DNA of 64,000 nucleotides from Ruegeria sp. Alg231-54 (lineage in GTDB: Bacteria > Pseudomonadota > Alphaproteobacteria > Rhodobacterales > Rhodobacteraceae). The notes beneath the pieces were generated by a model. It did no database searches. It saw nothing but the letters and a program-made list of their open reading frames with translations, and was not told the DNA's origin. The translations under genes were made by a program, and so were the position numbers. Each line of letters begins with the position of its first letter. Within the stretch, counting starts at the first letter, position 1. Below, piece by piece: positions 63,734-64,000 of the stretch. The DNA lies in contig NZ_FREZ01000013.1 of NCBI RefSeq assembly GCF_900143525.1, positions 1-64,000 of the forward strand. The letters run 5' to 3'.

Positions 63734-64000
63734 TTACCCCATCAACCCCGGATTAAACAAACCGCGGGGGTCGAATCTTTGACGAATACCATTGGTTAGA
63801 GCCGCAATTCCGAGCGCCTCCGGTTGAAAACGCCCCAATTCGGCCAGTGTTTCGGACCCTGCCCGCACGATGTTTGCGTGACCGTCAAACGCGCCTAATT
63901 GCGCCCGCAGATCAGTACCAACCGGCACCAAGGCCCAGATCAACCCGCCGCCCCAATCAAACAACGTCCGCTCTGCCCGGATGCGCGCAACGATGTCCGG
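63734..64000 (-). CDS. glcE: Glycolate oxidase FAD-binding subunit GlcE, C-terminal end only
   Basis: The frame runs off the right edge of the window without a start. The 88 visible codons end QRFDPRGLFNPGLMG, the usual end of GlcE and related FAD-linked oxidases. The segment GGGLIWALVPVGTDLRAQLGAF is typical of that C-terminal part. It is followed by glcF with a four-base gap. Confidence 0.85.
   Translation of the reverse strand, partial: PDIVARIRAERTLFDWGGGLIWALVPVGTDLRAQLGAFDGHANIVRAGSETLAELGRFQPEALGIAALTNGIRQRFDPRGLFNPGLMG

Overview
The window looks like chromosomal DNA from an alphaproteobacterium of the Roseobacter group (Rhodobacteraceae, Ruegeria-like). This is inferred from protein character and gene order: dnaA, dnaN, recF and gyrB are close together, followed elsewhere by rimP-nusA-ylxR-infB, lptC-lptA-lptB-hpf-ptsN, and a DUF1523 family gene. 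No database search was possible. Most of the window is compact, GC-rich and ordinary; accessory DNA appears as small insertions and one large scar.

Layout. 1-911: ends of two facing IS3-family elements at the left edge. 1238-9711: gyrB, a TetR/AhpD-like pair wedged between gyrB and recF, then recF, dnaN, dnaA and rpsT. 9944-15959: enoyl-CoA hydratase, mutM, ubiE-ubiB, thiolase and a XRE/cupin regulator. 16069-20069: amino-acid catabolism (kbl-tdh for threonine; tryptophan dioxygenase plus kynurenine formamidase-like hydrolase). 20271-21251: a secreted ClpP-like/LprI fusion. 21462-26797: the translation/transcription operon rimP-nusA-ylxR-infB. 26963-29949: a membrane-anchored unknown, a small secreted ORF broken by an amber codon, a half-size solute-binding protein and proline iminopeptidase. 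29998-35748: ubiG, an Imm43-like protein, MarR, nitrilase-type amidohydrolase, glutaredoxin, comF, methyltransferase and ferrochelatase. 35825-42279: cell-envelope and stress genes (L,D-transpeptidase, CAP lipoprotein, ptsN, hpf, lptBAC, kdsD, an RNase D-like nuclease). 42384-44376: a CsoR/InrS-type metal regulator with its exporter, and an Lrp regulator.

Two regions stand out. At 44450-47381 a lytic transglycosylase precedes an flhA cut in mid-gene and joined out of frame to an flgI that has lost its start and signal-peptide core. This looks like the scar of a large flagellar-cluster deletion (or an assembly join). At 47444-54987 eight minus-strand genes form a tight operon of unknown function: a long coiled-coil protein, two soluble proteins without recognised domains, an AAA-type ATPase, three small or medium membrane proteins and a DUF1523 protein. 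It is the best candidate for an undescribed system.

The right end carries gabD, a secreted phytase-like esterase preceded by two tandem Pho-box-like sites, an unknown secreted protein, a small heat-shock protein with a sigma-32-like promoter, two tandem trypsin-like proteases, and glcF with the end of glcE running off the window.
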